The notes under the pieces are model-generated. The model did no database searches and was not told where the DNA came from. It worked only from the letters and a program-made list of their open reading frames with translations. The position numbers and the translations under genes were made by a program. Of a DNA stretch of 64,000 nucleotides, positions 11,101 through 24,941 are shown one piece after another (position 1 is the first letter of the stretch; each line of letters opens with the position of its first letter). The DNA is from Motacilla alba alba (Eukaryota; Chordata; Aves; Passeriformes; Motacillidae): positions 38,879,052 through 38,943,051 of the forward strand of contig NC_052018.1 of assembly GCF_015832195.1 (NCBI RefSeq), given 5' to 3'.

Positions 11101-14100
11101 TTCATTTCCTTTCGGGAAGGGAAACGGAATCTTGCGAACCCAAAAAGAAAGGCTTACAAAGCCTCTGGAAAGGAGATAGGATCAAATGAAATGCAACCGA
11201 AAAAAAGGCCAAAATCCCAGAAAACTGGGACACGGACAGCCTCCCAGAAAATGGTCTGGCAGGCAATGAGGTGCCGTGCAAAGGAGCAAAACATGCCAAA
11301 AGGAAGCTCACAGACCTTGCAACATCAGGAGAAAAATCAAAGAGGAGGACACAACTTTGTGGGGAAGATATCTGAGACAAGGTAAGGATACTAAAAAAAA
11401 ACAATAAAAAAATCGTGGCAGAAGTGAAAGCCATCAAAAAGCATGGGATGGCCTCAGCTGAAGAGATATGGAGCAAAGCTTGCCAAGATTGATGGCCATT
11501 GAAATCCTGGAAACAGCAAAGAAGGACTCACAAACACTGGGGAATGGGGAGACCATCAAAGGAAATGCAATTGAAAGTAAAAAAAAAAAAATTGGGAGAT
11601 TGGGTGACTACAAGAAAATGGACCAGGATTCCATGCGGTGCAGTGCAAAGGGCCAAAACATGGCAAAAGTAAGCTGACAGAGGAGGCAAAATCAGGAGAA
11701 AAAATCAAGAAGGAAGACACAACTTTGATGGGAGGATGTGAGAGACATAGCATGGATACTGAAGAAAAAAAAAAAAGGCAAAAAATTTCATGGGCGAAGT
11801 GAAAGGCATCGAAAGGCATGGGATGGCATCAAGTGCAGGGACATGGAGCAAAGATAGCCCAATTGGTGCCCATTGAAATCGCAAGATTCCGTTTCCCTTC
11901 CCGAAAGGAAATTTCATTTCCTTTCGGGAAGGGAAACGGAATCTTGCGAACCCAAAAAGAAAGGCTTACAAAGCCTCTGGAAAGGAGATAGGATCAAATG
12001 AAATGCAACCGAAAAAAAGGCCAAAATCCCAGAAAACTGGGACACGGACAGCCTCCCAGAAAATGGTCTGGCAGGCAATGAGGTGCCGTGCAAAGGAGCA
12101 AAACATGCCAAAAGGAAGCTCACAGACCTTGCAACATCAGGAGAAAAATCAAAGAGGAGGACACAACTTTGTGGGGAAGATATCTGAGACAAGGTAAGGA
12201 TACTAAAAAAAAACAATAAAAAAATCGTGGCAGAAGTGAAAGCCATCAAAAAGCATGGGATGGCCTCAGCTGAAGAGATATGGAGCAAAGCTTGCCAAGA
12301 TTGATCGCCATTGAAATCCTGGAAACAGCAAAGAAGGACTCACAAACACTGGGGAATGGGGAGACCATCAAAGGAAATGCAATTGAAAGTAAAAAAAAAA
12401 AAATTGGGAGATTGGGTGACTACAAGAAAATGGACCAGGATTCCATGCGGTGCAGTGCAAAGGGCCAAAACATGGCAAAAGTAAGCTCACAGAGGAGGCA
12501 AAATCAGGAGAAAAAATCAAGAAGGAAGACACAACTTTGATGGGAGGATGTGAGAGACATAGCATGGATACTGAAGAAAAAAAAAAAAAGGCAAAAAATT
12601 TCATGGGCGAAGTGAAAGGCATCGAAAGGCATGGGATGGCATCAAGTGCAGGGACATGGAGCAAAGATAGCCCAATTGGTGCCCATTGAAATCGCAAGAT
12701 TCCGTTTCCCTTCCCGAAAGGAAATTTCATTTCCTTTCGGGAAGGGAAACGGAATCTTGCGAACCCAAAAAGAAAGGCTTACAAAGCCTCTGGAAAGGAG
12801 ATAGGATCAAATGAAATGCAACCGAAAAAAAGGCCAAAATCCCAGAAAACTGGGACACGGACAGCCTCCCAGAAAATGGTCTGGCAGGCAATGAGGTGCC
12901 GTGCAAAGGAGCAAAACATGCCAAAAGGAAGCTCACAGACCTTGCAACATCAGGAGAAAAATCAAAGAGGAGGACACAACTTTGTGGGGAAGATATCTGA
13001 GACAAGGTAAGGATACTAAAAAAAAAAATAAAAAAATCGTGGCAGAAGTGAAAGCCATCAAAAAGCATGGGATGGCCTCAGCTGAAGAGATATGGAGCAA
13101 AGCTTGCCAAGATTGATCGCCATTGAAATCCTGGAAACAGCAAAGAAGGACTCACAAACACTGGGGAATGGGGAGACCATCAAAGGAAATGCAATTGAAA
13201 GTAAAAAAAAAAAAATTGGGAGATTGGGTGACTACAAGAAAATGGACCAGGATTCCATGCGGTGCAGTGCAAAGGGCCAAAACATGGCAAAAGTAAGCTC
13301 ACAGAGGAGGCAAAATCAGGAGAAAAAATCAAGAAGGAAGACACAACTTTGATGGGAGGATGTGAGAGACATAGCATGGATACTGAAGAAAAAAAAAAAA
13401 AGGCAAAAAATTTCATGGGCGAAGTGAAAGGCATCGAAAGGCATGGGATGGCATCAAGTGCAGGGACATGGAGCAAAGATAGCCCAATTGGTGCCCATTG
13501 AAATCGCAAGATTCCGTTTCCCTTCCCGAAAGGAAATTTCATTTCCTTTCGGGAAGGGAAACGGAATCTTGCGAACCCAAAAAGAAAGGCTTACAAAGCC
13601 TCTGGAAAGGAGATAGGATCAAATGAAATGCAACCGAAAAAAAGGCCAAAATCCCAGAAAACTGGGACACGGACAGCCTCCCAGAAAATGGTCTGGCAGG
13701 CAATGAGGTGCCGTGCAAAGGAGCAAAACATGCCAAAAGGAAGCTCACAGACCTTGCAACATCAGGAGAAAAATCAAAGAGGAGGACACAACTTTGTGGG
13801 GAAGATATCTGAGACAAGGTAAGGATACTAAAAAAAAACAATAAAAAAATCGTGGCAGAAGTGAAAGCCATCAAAAAGCATGGGATGGCCTCAGCTGAAG
13901 AGATATGGAGCAAAGCTTGCCAAGATTGATCGCCATTGAAATCCTGGAAACAGCAAAGAAGGACTCACAAACACTGGGGAATGGGGAGACCATCAAAGGA
14001 AATGCAATTGAAAGTAAAAAAAAAAAAATTGGGAGATTGGGTGACTACAAGAAAATGGACCAGGATTCCATGCGGTGCAGTGCAAAGGGCCAAAACATGG

Positions 14101-16564
14101 CAAAAGTAAGCTCACAGAGGAGGCAAAATCAGGAGAAAAAATCAAGAAGGAAGACACAACTTTGATGGGAGGATGTGAGAGACATAGCATGGATACTGAA
14201 GAAAAAAAAAAAAAAAAAGCAAAAAATTTCATGGGCGAAGTGAAAGGCATCGAAAGGCATGGGATGGCATCAAGTGCAGGGACATGGAGCAAAGATAGCC
14301 CAATTGGTGCCCATTGAAATCGCAAGATTCCGTTTCCCTTCCCGAAAGGAAATTTCATTTCCTTTCGGGAAGGGAAACGGAATCTTGCGAACCCAAAAAG
14401 AAAGGCTTACAAAGCCTCTGGAAAGGAGATAGGATCAAATGAAATGCAACCGAAAAAAAGGCCAAAATCCCAGAAAACTGGGACACGGACAGCCTCCCAG
14501 AAAATGGTCTGGCAGGCAATGAGGTGCCGTGCAAAGGAGCAAAACATGCCAAAAGGAAGCTCACAGACCTTGCAACATCAGGAGAAAAATCAAAGAGGAG
14601 GACACAACTTTGTGGGGAAGATATCTGAGACAAGGTAAGGATACTAAAAAAAAAAATAAAAAAATCGTGGCAGAAGTGAAAGCCATCAAAAAGCATGGGA
14701 TGGCCTCAGCTGAAGAGATATGGAGCAAAGCTTGCCAAGATTGATGGCCATTGAAATCCTGGAAACAGCAAAGAAGGACTCACAAACACTGGGGAATGGG
14801 GAGACCATCAAAGGAAATGCAATTGAAAGTAAAAAAAAAAAATTGGGAGATTGGGTGACTACAAGAAAATGGACCAGGATTCCATGCGGTGCAGTGCAAA
14901 GGGCCAAAACATGGCAAAAGTAAGCTGACAGAGGAGGCAAAATCAGGAGAAAAAATCAAGAAGGAAGACACAACTTTGATGGGAGGATGTGAGAGACATA
15001 GCATGGATACTGAAGAAAAAAAAAAAAGGCAAAAAATTTCATGGGCGAAGTGAAAGGCATCGAAAGGCATGGGATGGCATCAAGTGCAGGGACATGGAGC
15101 AAAGATAGCCCAATTGGTGCCCATTGAAATCGCAAGATTCCGTTTCCCTTCCCGAAAGGAAATTTCATTTCCTTTCGGGAAGGGAAACGGAATCTTGCGA
15201 ACCCAAAAAGAAAGGCTTACAAAGCCTCTGGAAAGGAGATAGGATCAAATGAAATGCAACCGAAAAAAAGGCCAAAATCCCAGAAAACTGGGACACGGAC
15301 AGCCTCCCAGAAAATGGTCTGGCAGGCAATGAGGTGCCGTGCAAAGGAGCAAAACATGCCAAAAGGAAGCTCACAGACCTTGCAACATCAGGAGAAAAAT
15401 CAAAGAGGAGGACACAACTTTGTGGGGAAGATATCTGAGACAAGGTAAGGATACTAAAAAAAAAAAATAAAAAAATCGTGGCAGAAGTGAAAGCCATCAA
15501 AAAGCATGGGATGGCCTCAGCTGAAGAGATATGGAGCAAAGCTTGCCAAGATTGATCGCCATTGAAATCCTGGAAACAGCAAAGAAGGACTCACAAACAC
15601 TGGGGAATGGGGAGACCATCAAAGGAAATGCAATTGAAAGGGAAAAAAAAAAAATTGGGAGATTGGGTGACTACAAGAAAATGGACCAGGATTCCATGCG
15701 GTGCAGTGCAAAGGGCCAAAACATGGCAAAAGTAAGCTGACAGAGGAGGCAAAATCAGGAGAAAAAATCAAGAAGGAAGACACAACTTTGATGGGAGGAT
15801 GTGAGAGACATAGCATGGATACTGAAGAAAAAAAAAAAAAGGCAAAAAATTTCATGGGCGAAGTGAAAGGCATCGAAAGGCATGGGATGGCATCAAGTGC
15901 AGGGACATGGAGCAAAGATAGCCCAATTGGTGCCCATTGAAATCGCAAGATTCCGTTTCCCTTCCCGAAAGGAAATTTCATTTCCTTTCGGGAAGGGAAA
16001 CGGAATCTTGCGAACCCAAAAAGAAAGGCTTACAAAGCCTCTGGAAAGGAGATAGGATCAAATGAAATGCAACCGAAAAAAAGGCCAAAATCCCAGAAAA
16101 CTGGGACACGGACAGCCTCCCAGAAAATGGTCTGGCAGGCAATGAGGTGCCGTGCAAAGGAGCAAAACATGCCAAAAGGAAGCTCACAGACCTTGCAACA
16201 TCAGGAGAAAAATCAAAGAGGAGGACACAACTTTGTGGGGAAGATATCTGAGACAAGGTAAGGATACTAAAAAAAAAAAAAAAAAAAAAAAAATCGTGGC
16301 AGAAGTGAAAGCCATCAAAAAGCATGGGATGGCCTCAGCTGAAGAGATATGGAGCAAAGCTTGCCAAGATTGATGGCCATTGAAATCCTGGAAACAGCAA
16401 AGAAGGACTCACAAACACTGGGGAATAGGGAGACCATCAAAGGAAATGCAATTGAAAGTAAAAAAAAAAAAATTGGGAGATTGGGTGACTACAAAAAAAA
16501 TGGACCAGGATTCCATGCGGTGCAGTGCAAAGGGCCAAAACATGGCAAAAATAAGCTCACAGAG

Positions 16565-17098
16565 TGTAGGGTTGCTGTCTCTTCTTGGGCCGGTGCGGCC
16601 AGGCCACCTTTAGCTCCGAGACCGTCTCTTCCACGCAGCTGTCTGGTACTGCCCTCAGCCCACCTTCCACCCAAGCCCGGATGTTGTAATGAAAAAGCCT
16701 CACCACAGAATAAAAGGCAGGAGGGCTTCTTGCTTGCTTGATCCAGAGAGATTTATTGAGGGAAAAAGTGAGGAGCAGCAGGGACACAACCTTCTCTGAA
16801 GGGGAGCAGAGGCAAAAAGCCCTGACAGTGGGCGGGGTGCGGGTATATGAACTCAGGGGGAGGTAGGAGAGGTTTAAGTAGGAGTCAGGGTGGGGTGACA
16901 CAACGTGAACCAATAGGGAAAGGAGGTAGGAGTGGTTAGAACCTTGGAACCAATGGGGAACAGAAAACCAGGGAACTTTCTAGAACAGAGGAGTGAGAAG
17001 TGGATGACTGACATGATGACTGACATGTGCATTTGCACTATACACTTGTGGACTCCCAAGGCATTCTCCAGCTTTCTTCCTTCAGGCCACCTCCCACA
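16565..17098 (-). mobile_element. Solo LTR copy 2 (position-1 type)
   Basis: It is the same 534-bp element at the same satellite site with ACAGAG on both sides. Diagnostic bases include GCGGCCAGGCC, CACGCAGCTG and CTTCCACCC. It is essentially identical to copy 8, at 32831. Confidence 0.93.
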
Positions 17099-17915
17099 AC
17101 AGAGGGGGCAAAATCAGGAGAAAAAATCAAGAAGGAAGACACAACTTTGATGGGAGGATGTGAGAGACATAGCATGGATACTGAAGAAAAAAAAGAAAAG
17201 GCAAAAAATTTCATGGGCGAAGTGAAAGGCATCGAAAGGCATGGGATGGCATCAAGTGCAGGGACATGGAGCAAAGATAGCCCAATTGGTGCCCATTGAA
17301 ATCGCAAGATTCCGTTTCCCTTCCCGAAAGGAAATTTCATTTCCTTTCGGGAAGGGAAACGGAATCTTGCGAACCCAAAAAGAAAGGCTTACAAAGCCTC
17401 TGGAAAGGAGATAGGATCAAATGAAATGCAACCGAAAAAAAGGCCAAAATCCCAGAAAACTGGGACACGGACAGCCTCCCAGAAAATGGTCTGGCAGGCA
17501 ATGAGGTGCCGTGCAAAGGAGCAAAACATGCCAAAAGGAAGCTCACAGACCTTGCAACCTCAGGAGAAAAATCAAAGAGGAGGACACAACTTTGTGGGGA
17601 AGATATCTGAGACAAGGTAAGGATACTAAAAAAAACAATTAAAAAATTGTGGCAGAAGTGAAAGCCATCAAAAAGCATGGGATGGCCTCAGCTGAAGAGA
17701 TATGGAGCAAAGCTTGCCAAGATTGTTCGCCATTGAAATCCTGGAAACAGCAAAGAAGGACTCACAAACACTGGGGAATGCAGAGACCATGAAAGGAAAT
17801 GCAATTGAAAGGGAAAAAAAAAATTGGGAGATTGGGTGACTACAAAAAAAATGGACCAGGATTCCATGCGGTGCAGTGCAAAGGGCCAAAACATGGCAAA
17901 AGTAAGCTCACAGAG

Positions 17916-18449
17916 TGTAGGGTTGCTGTCTCTTCTTGGGCCGGTGCCGCCAGTTCACCTTTAGCTCCGAGACCGTCTCTTCCACGAAGCTGTCTGGTAC
18001 TGCCCTCAGCCCACCTTCCGCCCAAGCCCGGATGTTGTAATGAAAAAGCCTCACCACAGAACAAAAGGCAGGAGGGCTTCTTGCTTGCTTGATCCAGAGA
18101 GATTTATTGAGGGAAAAAGTGAGGAGCAGCAGGGACACAACCTTCTCTGAAGGGGAGCAGAGGCAAAAAGCCCTGACAGTGGGCGGGGTGCGGGTATATG
18201 AACTCAGGGGGAGGTAGGAGAGGTTTAAGTAGGAGTCAGGGTGGGGTGACACAACGTGAACCAATAGGGAAAGGAGGTAGGAGTGGTTAGAACCTTGGAA
18301 CCAATGGGGAACAGAAAACCAGGGAACTTTCTAGAACAGAGGAGTGAGAAGTGGATGACTGACATGATGACTGACATGTGCATTTGCACTATACACTTGT
18401 GGACTCCCAAGGCATTCTCCAGCTTTCTTCCTTCAGGCCACCTCCCACA
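17916..18449 (-). mobile_element. Solo LTR copy 3 (position-2 type)
   Basis: It has the same site and flanking ACAGAG. Diagnostic bases are GCCGCCAGTTC, CACGAAGCTG, CTTCCGCCC and CAGAACAAAAGG. It groups with copies 4, 6, 7, 9 and 10. Confidence 0.93.
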
Positions 18450-20076
18450 ACAGAGGAGGCAAAATCAGGAGAAAAAATCAAGAAGGAAGACACAACTTTG
18501 ATGGGAGGATGTGAGAGACATAGCATGGATAGTGAAGAAAAAATAAAAAAGGCAAAAAATTTCATGGGCGAAGTGAAAGGCATCGAAAGGCATGGGATGG
18601 CATCAAGTGCAGGGACATGGAGCAAAGATAGCCCAATTGGTGCCCATTGAAATCGCAAGATTCCGTTTCCCTTCCCGAAAGGAAATTTCATTTCCTTTCG
18701 GGAAGGGAAACGGAATCTTGCGAACCCAAAAAGAAAGGCTTACAAAGCCTCTGGAAAGGAGATAGGATCAAATGAAATGCAACCGAAAAAAAGGCCAAAA
18801 TCCCAGAAAACTGGGACACGGACAGCCTCCCAGAAAATGGTCTGGCAGGCAATGAGGTGCCGTGCAAAGGAGCAAAACATGCCAAAAGGAAGCTCACAGA
18901 CCTTGCAACCTCAGGAGAAAAATCAAAGAGGAGGACACAACTTTGTGGGGAAGATATCTGAGACAAGGTAAGGATACTAAAAAAAAACAATTAAAAAATT
19001 GTGGCAGAAGTGAAAGCCATCAAAAAGCATGGGATGGCCTCAGCTGAAGAGATATGGAGCAAAGCTTGCCAAGATTGATGGCCATTGAAATCCTGGAAAC
19101 AGCAAAGAAGGACTCACAAACACTGGGGAATGGGGAGACCATCAAAGGAAATGCAATTGAAAGGGAAAAAAAAAAATGGGAGATTGGGTGACTACAAGAA
19201 AATGGACCAGGATTCCATGCGGTGCAGTGCAAAGGGCCAAAACATGGCAAAAGTAAGCTGACAGAGGGGGCAAAATCAGGAGAAAAAATCGAGAAGGAAG
19301 ACACAACTTTGATGGGAGGATGTGAGAGACATAGCATGGATACTGAAGAAAAAAAAAAAAAGGCAAAAAATTTCATGGGCGAAGTGAAAGGCATCGAAAG
19401 GCATGGGATGGCATCAAGTGCAGGGACATGGAGCAAAGATAGCCCAATTGGTGCCCATTGAAATCGCAAGATTCCGTTTCCCTTCCCGAAAGGAAATTTC
19501 ATTTCCTTTCGGGAAGGGAAACGGAATCTTGCGAACCCAAAAAGAAAGGCTTACAAAGCCTCTGGAAAGGAGATAGGATCAAATGAAATGCAACCGAAAA
19601 AAAGGCCAAAATCCCAGAAAACTGGGACACGGACAGCCTCCCAGAAAATGGTCTGGGAGGCAATGAGGGTGCCGTGCAAAGGAGCAAAACATGCCAAAAG
19701 GAAGCTCACAGACCTTGCAACATCAGGAGAAAAATCAAAGAGGAGGACACAACTTTGTGGGGAAGATATCTGAGACAAGGTAAGGATACTAAAAAAAAAA
19801 AAAAATCGTGGCAGAAGTGAAAGCCATCAAAAAGCATGGGATGGCCTCAGCTGAAGAGATATGGAGCAAAGCTTGCCAAGATTGTTCGCCATTGAAATCC
19901 TGGAAACAGCAAAGAAGGACTCACAAACACTGGGGAATGCAGAGACCATGAAAGGAAATGCAATTGAAAGGGAAAAAAAAAAATTTGGAGATTGGGTGAC
20001 TACAAAAAAAAATGGACCAGGATTCCATGCGGTGCAGTGCAAAGGGCCAAAACATGGCAAAAGTAAGCTCACAGAG

Positions 20077-20610
20077 TGTAGGGTTGCTGTCTCTTCTTGG
20101 GCCGGTGCCGCCAGTTCACCTTTAGCTCCGAGACCGTCTCTTCCACGAAGCTGTCTGGTACTGCCCTCAGCCCACCTTCCGCCCAAGCCCGGATGTTGTA
20201 ATGAAAAAGCCTCACCACAGAACAAAAGGCAGGAGGGCTTCTTGCTTGCTTGATCCAGAGAGATTTATTGAGGGAAAAAGTGAGGAGCAGCAGGGACACA
20301 ACCTTCTCTGAAGGGGAGCAGAGGCAAAAAGCCCTGACAGTGGGCGGGGTGCGGGTATATGAACTCAGGGGGAGGTAGGAGAGGTTTAAGTAGGAGTCAG
20401 GGTGGGGTGACACAACGTGAACCAATAGGGAAAGGAGGTAGGAGTGGTTAGAACCTTGGAACCAATGGGGAACAGAAAACCAGGGAACTTTCTAGAACAG
20501 AGGAGTGAGAAGTGGATGACTGACATGATGACTGACATGTGCATTTGCACTATACACTTGTGGACTCCCAAGGCATTCTCCAGCTTTCTTCCTTCAGGCC
20601 ACCTCCCACA
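20077..20610 (-). mobile_element. Solo LTR copy 4 (position-4 type)
   Basis: It has the same site, length and ACAGAG duplication. Its sequence type matches copies 3, 6, 7, 9 and 10 (CACGAAGCTG, CAGAACAAAAGG). Confidence 0.93.
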
Positions 20611-23050
20611 ACAGAGGAGGCAAAATCAGGAGAAAAAATCAAGAAGGAAGACACAACTTTGATGGGAGGATGTGAGAGACATAGCATGGATAGTGAAGAA
20701 AAAAAAAAAAAGGCAAAAAATTTCATGGGCGAAGTGAAAGGCATCGAAAGGCATGGGATGGCATCAAGTGCAGGGACATGGAGCAAAGATAGCCCAATTG
20801 GTGCCCATTGAAATCGCAAGATTCCGTTTCCCTTCCCGAAAGGAAATTTCATTTCCTTTCGGGAAGGGAAACGGAATCTTGCGAACCCAAAAAGAAAGGC
20901 TTACAAAGCCTCTGGAAAGGAGATAGGATCAAATGAAATGCAACCGAAAAAAAGGCCAAAATCCCAGAAAACTGGGACACGGACAGCCTCCCAGAAAATG
21001 GTCTGGCAGGCAATGAGGTGCCGTGCAAAGGAGCAAAACATGCCAAAAGGAAGCTCACAGACCTTGCAACCTCAGGAGAAAAATCAAAGAGGAGGACACA
21101 ACTTTGTGGGGAAGATATCTGAGACAAGGTAAGGATACTAAAAAAAAACAATTAAAAAATTGTGGCAGAAGTGAAAGCCATCAAAAAGCATGGGATGGCC
21201 TCAGCTGAAGAGATATGGAGCAAAGCTTGCCAAGATTGATGGCCATTGAAATCCTGGAAACAGCAAAGAAGGACTCACAAACACTGGGGAATGGGGAGAC
21301 CATCAAAGGAAATGCAATTGAAAGTAAAAAAAAAAAATGGGAGATTGGGTGACTACAAGAAAATGGACCAGGATTCCATGCGGTGCAGTGCAAAGGGCCA
21401 AAACATGGCAAAAGTAAGCTGACAGAGGAGGCAAAATCAGGAGAAAAAATCAAGAAGGAAGACACAACTTTGATGGGAGGATGTGAGAGACATAGCATGG
21501 ATACTGAAGAAAAAAAAAAAAGGCAAAAAATTTCATGGGCGAAGTGAAAGGCATCGAAAGGCATGGGATGGCATCAAGTGCAGGGACATGGAGCAAAGAT
21601 AGCCCAATTGGTGCCCATTGAAATCGCAAGATTCCGTTTCCCTTCCCGAAAGGAAATTTCATTTCCTTTCGGGAAGGGAAAGGGAATCTTGCGAACCCAA
21701 AAAGAAAGGCTTACAAAGCCTCTGGAAAGGAGATAGGATCAAATGAAATGCAACCGAAAAAAAGGCCAAAATCCCAGAAAACTGGGACACGGACAGCCTC
21801 CCAGAAAATGGTCTGGGAGGCAATGAGGTGCCGTGCAAAGGAGCAAAACATGCCAAAAGGAAGCTCACAGACCTTGCAACATCAGGAGAAAAATCAAAGA
21901 GGAGGACACAACTTTGTGGGGAAGATATCTGAGACAAGGTAAGGATACTAAAAAAAAAAAATAAAAAAATCGTGGCAGAAGTGAAAGCCATCAAAAAGCA
22001 TGGGATGGCCTCAGCTGAAGAGATATGGAGCAAAGCTTGCCAAGATTGATCGCCATTGAAATCCTGGAAACAGCAAAGAAGGACTCACAAACACTGGGGA
22101 ATGCAGAGACCATCAAAGGAAATGCAATTGAAGGGGAAAAAAAAAATTTGGAGATTGGGTGACTACAAGAAAATGGACCAGGATTCCATGCGGTGCAGTG
22201 CAAAGGGCCAAAACATGGCAAAAGTAAGCTGACAGAGGAGGCAAAATCAGGAGAAAAAATCAAGAAGGAAGACACAACTTTGATGGGAGGATGTGAGAGA
22301 CATAGCATGGATACTGAAGAAAAAAAAAAGGGAAAAAATTTCATGGGCGAAGTGAAAGGCATCGAAAGGCATGGGATGGCATCAAGTGCAGGGACATGGA
22401 GCAAAGATAGCCCAATTGGTGCCCATTGAAATCGCAAGATTCCGTTTCCCTTCCCGAAAGGAAATTTCATTTCCTTTCGGGAAGGGAAACGGAATCTTGT
22501 GAACCCAAAAAGAAAGGCTTACAAAGCCTCTGGAAAGGAGATAGGATCAAATGAAATGCAACCGAAAAAAAAGGCCAAAATCCCAGAAAACTGGGACACG
22601 GACAGCCTCCCAGAAAATGGTCTGGCAGGCAATGAGGTGCCGTGCAAAGGAGCAAAACATGCCAAAAGGAAGCTCACAGACCTTGCAACCTCAGGAGAAA
22701 AATCAAAGAGGAGGACACAACTTTGTGGGGAAGATATCTGAGACAAGGTAAGGATACTAAAAAAAAAAAAAAAAAAAAAATCGTGGCAGAAGTGAAAGCC
22801 ATCAAAAAGCATGGGATGGCCTCAGCTGAAGAGATATGGAGCAAAGCTTGCCAAGATTGATCGCCATTGAAATCCTGGAAACAGCAAAGAAGGACTCACA
22901 AACACTGGGGAATAGGGAGACCATCAAAGGAAATGCAATTGAAAGTAAAAAAAAAAAATTGGGAGATTGGGTGACTACAAAAAAAATGGACCAGGATTCC
23001 ATGCGGTGCAGTGCAAAGGGCCAAAACATGGCAAAAATAAGCTCACAGAG

Positions 23051-23584
23051 TGTAGGGTTGCTGTCTCTTCTTGGGCCGGTGCCGCCAGTTCACCTTTAGC
23101 TCCGAGACCGTCTCTTCGACGCAGCTGTCTGGTACTGCCCTCAGCCCACCTTCCGCCCAAGCCCGGATGTTGTAATGAAAAAGCCTCACCACAGAATAAA
23201 AGGCAGGAGGGCTTCTTGCTTGCTTGATCCAGAGAGATTTATTGAGGGAAAAAGTGAGGAGCAGCAGGGACACAACCTTCTCTGAAGGGGAGCAGAGGCA
23301 AAAAGCCCTGACAGTGGGCGGGGTGCGGGTATATGAACTCAGGGGGAGGTAGGAGAGGTTTAAGTAGGAGTCAGGGTGGGGTGACACAACGTGAACCAAT
23401 AGGGAAAGGAGGTAGGAGTGGTTAGAACCTTGGAACCAATGGGGAACAGAAAACCAGGGAACTTTCTAGAACAGAGGAGTGAGAAGTGGATGACTGACAT
23501 GATGACTGACATGTGCATTTGCACTATTCACTTGTGGACTCCCAAGGCATTCTCCAGCTTTCTTCCTTCAGGCCACCTCCCACA
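23051..23584 (-). mobile_element. Solo LTR copy 5 (position 1, mosaic type)
   Basis: It has the same site and duplication. It combines markers of both LTR types: GCCGCCAGTTC and CTTCCGCCC as in positions 2 and 4, but CGCAGCTG and CAGAATAAAAGG as in position 1. Private changes are CTTCGACGCAG and ACTATTCACTT. Confidence 0.93.
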
Positions 23585-24407
23585 ACAGAGGGGGCAAAAT
23601 CAGGAGAAAAAATCAAGAAGGAAGACACAACTTTGATGGGAGGATGTGAGAGACATAGCATGGATAGTGAAGAAAAAAAAAGAAAAGGCAAAAAATTTCA
23701 TGGGCGAAGTGAAAGGCATCGAAAGGCATGGGATGGCATCAAGTGCAGGGACATGGAGCAAAGATAGCCCAATTGGTGCCCATTGAAATCGCAAGATTCC
23801 GTTTCCCTTCCCGAAAGGAAATTTCATTTCCTTTCGGGAAGGGAAACGGAATCTTGCGAACCCAAAAAGAAAGGCTTACAAAGCCTCTGGAAAGGAGATA
23901 GGATCAAATGAAATGCAACCGAAAAAAAGGCCAAAATCCCAGAAAACTGGGACACGGACAGCCTCCCAGAAAATGGTCTGGCAGGCAATGAGGTGCCGTG
24001 CAAAGGAGCAAAACATGCCAAAAGGAAGCTCACAGACCTTGCAACCTCAGGAGAAAAATCAAAGAGGAGGACACAACTTTGTGGGGAAGATATCTGAGAC
24101 AAGGTAAGGATACTAAAAAAAAAAAAAAAAAAAAAAATCGTGGCAGAAGTGAAAGCCATCAAAAAGCATGGGATGGCCTCAGCTGAAGAGATATGGAGCA
24201 AAGCTTGCCAAGATTGTTCGCCATTGAAATCCTGGAAACAGCAAAGAAGGACTCACAAACACTGGGGAATGCAGAGACCATGAAAGGAAATGCAATTGAA
24301 AAGGAAAAAAAAAAATTGGGAGATTGGGTGACTACAAAAAAAATGGACCAGGATTCCATGCGGTGCAGTGCAAAGGGCCAAAACATGGCAAAAGTAAGCT
24401 CACAGAG

Positions 24408-24941
24408 TGTAGGGTTGCTGTCTCTTCTTGGGCCGGTGCCGCCAGTTCACCTTTAGCTCCGAGACCGTCTCTTCCACGAAGCTGTCTGGTACTGCCCTCA
24501 GCCCACCTTCCGCCCAAGCCCGGATGTTGTAATGAAAAAGCCTCACCACAGAACAAAAGGCAGGAGGGCTTCTTGCTTGCTTGATCCAGAGAGATTTATT
24601 GAGGGAAAAAGTGAGGAGCAGCAGGGACACAACCTTCTCTGAAGGGGAGCAGAGGCAAAAAGCCCTGACAGTGGGCGGGGTGCGGGTATATGAACTCAGG
24701 GGGAGGTAGGAGAGGTTTAAGTAGGAGTCAGGGTGGGGTGACACAACGTGAACCAATAGGGAAAGGAGGTAGGAGTGGTTAGAACCTTGGAACCAATGGG
24801 GAACAGAAAACCAGGGAACTTTCTAGAACAGAGGAGTGAGAAGTGGATGACTGACATGATGACTGACATGTGCATTTGCACTATACACTTGTGGACTCCC
24901 AAGGCATTCTCCAGCTTTCTTCCTTCAGGCCACCTCCCACA
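24408..24941 (-). mobile_element. Solo LTR copy 6 (position-2 type)
   Basis: It has the same insertion site, ACAGAG flanks and 534-bp length, and groups with copies 3 and 9. Confidence 0.93.

Larger units (their letters stand above)
1353..15989 (+). repeat. Left LTR-free domain, 18 satellite units
   Basis: Units start at 1353, 2164, 2980, 3796, 4611, 5425, 6238, 7051, 7866, 8676, 9489, 10303, 11114, 11926, 12739, 13551, 14367 and 15177. Lengths range from 810 to 816 bp and none carries the LTR. Variants recur in scattered units: an A-tract reading AAACAATAAAAAAA (units 6238, 8676, 11114, 11926, 13551), GATCGCC versus GATGGCC, and GGGGGACTAC versus GGGTGACTAC (units 1353, 4611, 9489). This recurrence indicates repeated block exchange within the domain. 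Confidence 0.92.
15990..20860 (+). repeat. Higher-order repeat, partial copy (positions 1-4: LTR, LTR, none, LTR)
   Basis: Units start at 15990 (with LTR), 17349 (with LTR), 18700 (without) and 19511 (with LTR). Position-1 units are marked by GAATAGGGAG, GCAAAAATAAGC and GAGGGGGCAAAAT after the LTR. Position-2 and position-4 units are marked by GATTGTTCGCC, GCAGAGACCATGAAAGG and GAGGAGGCAAAAT. The block reappears at 32259-37133 with an offset of about 16.27 kb. Confidence 0.9.
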
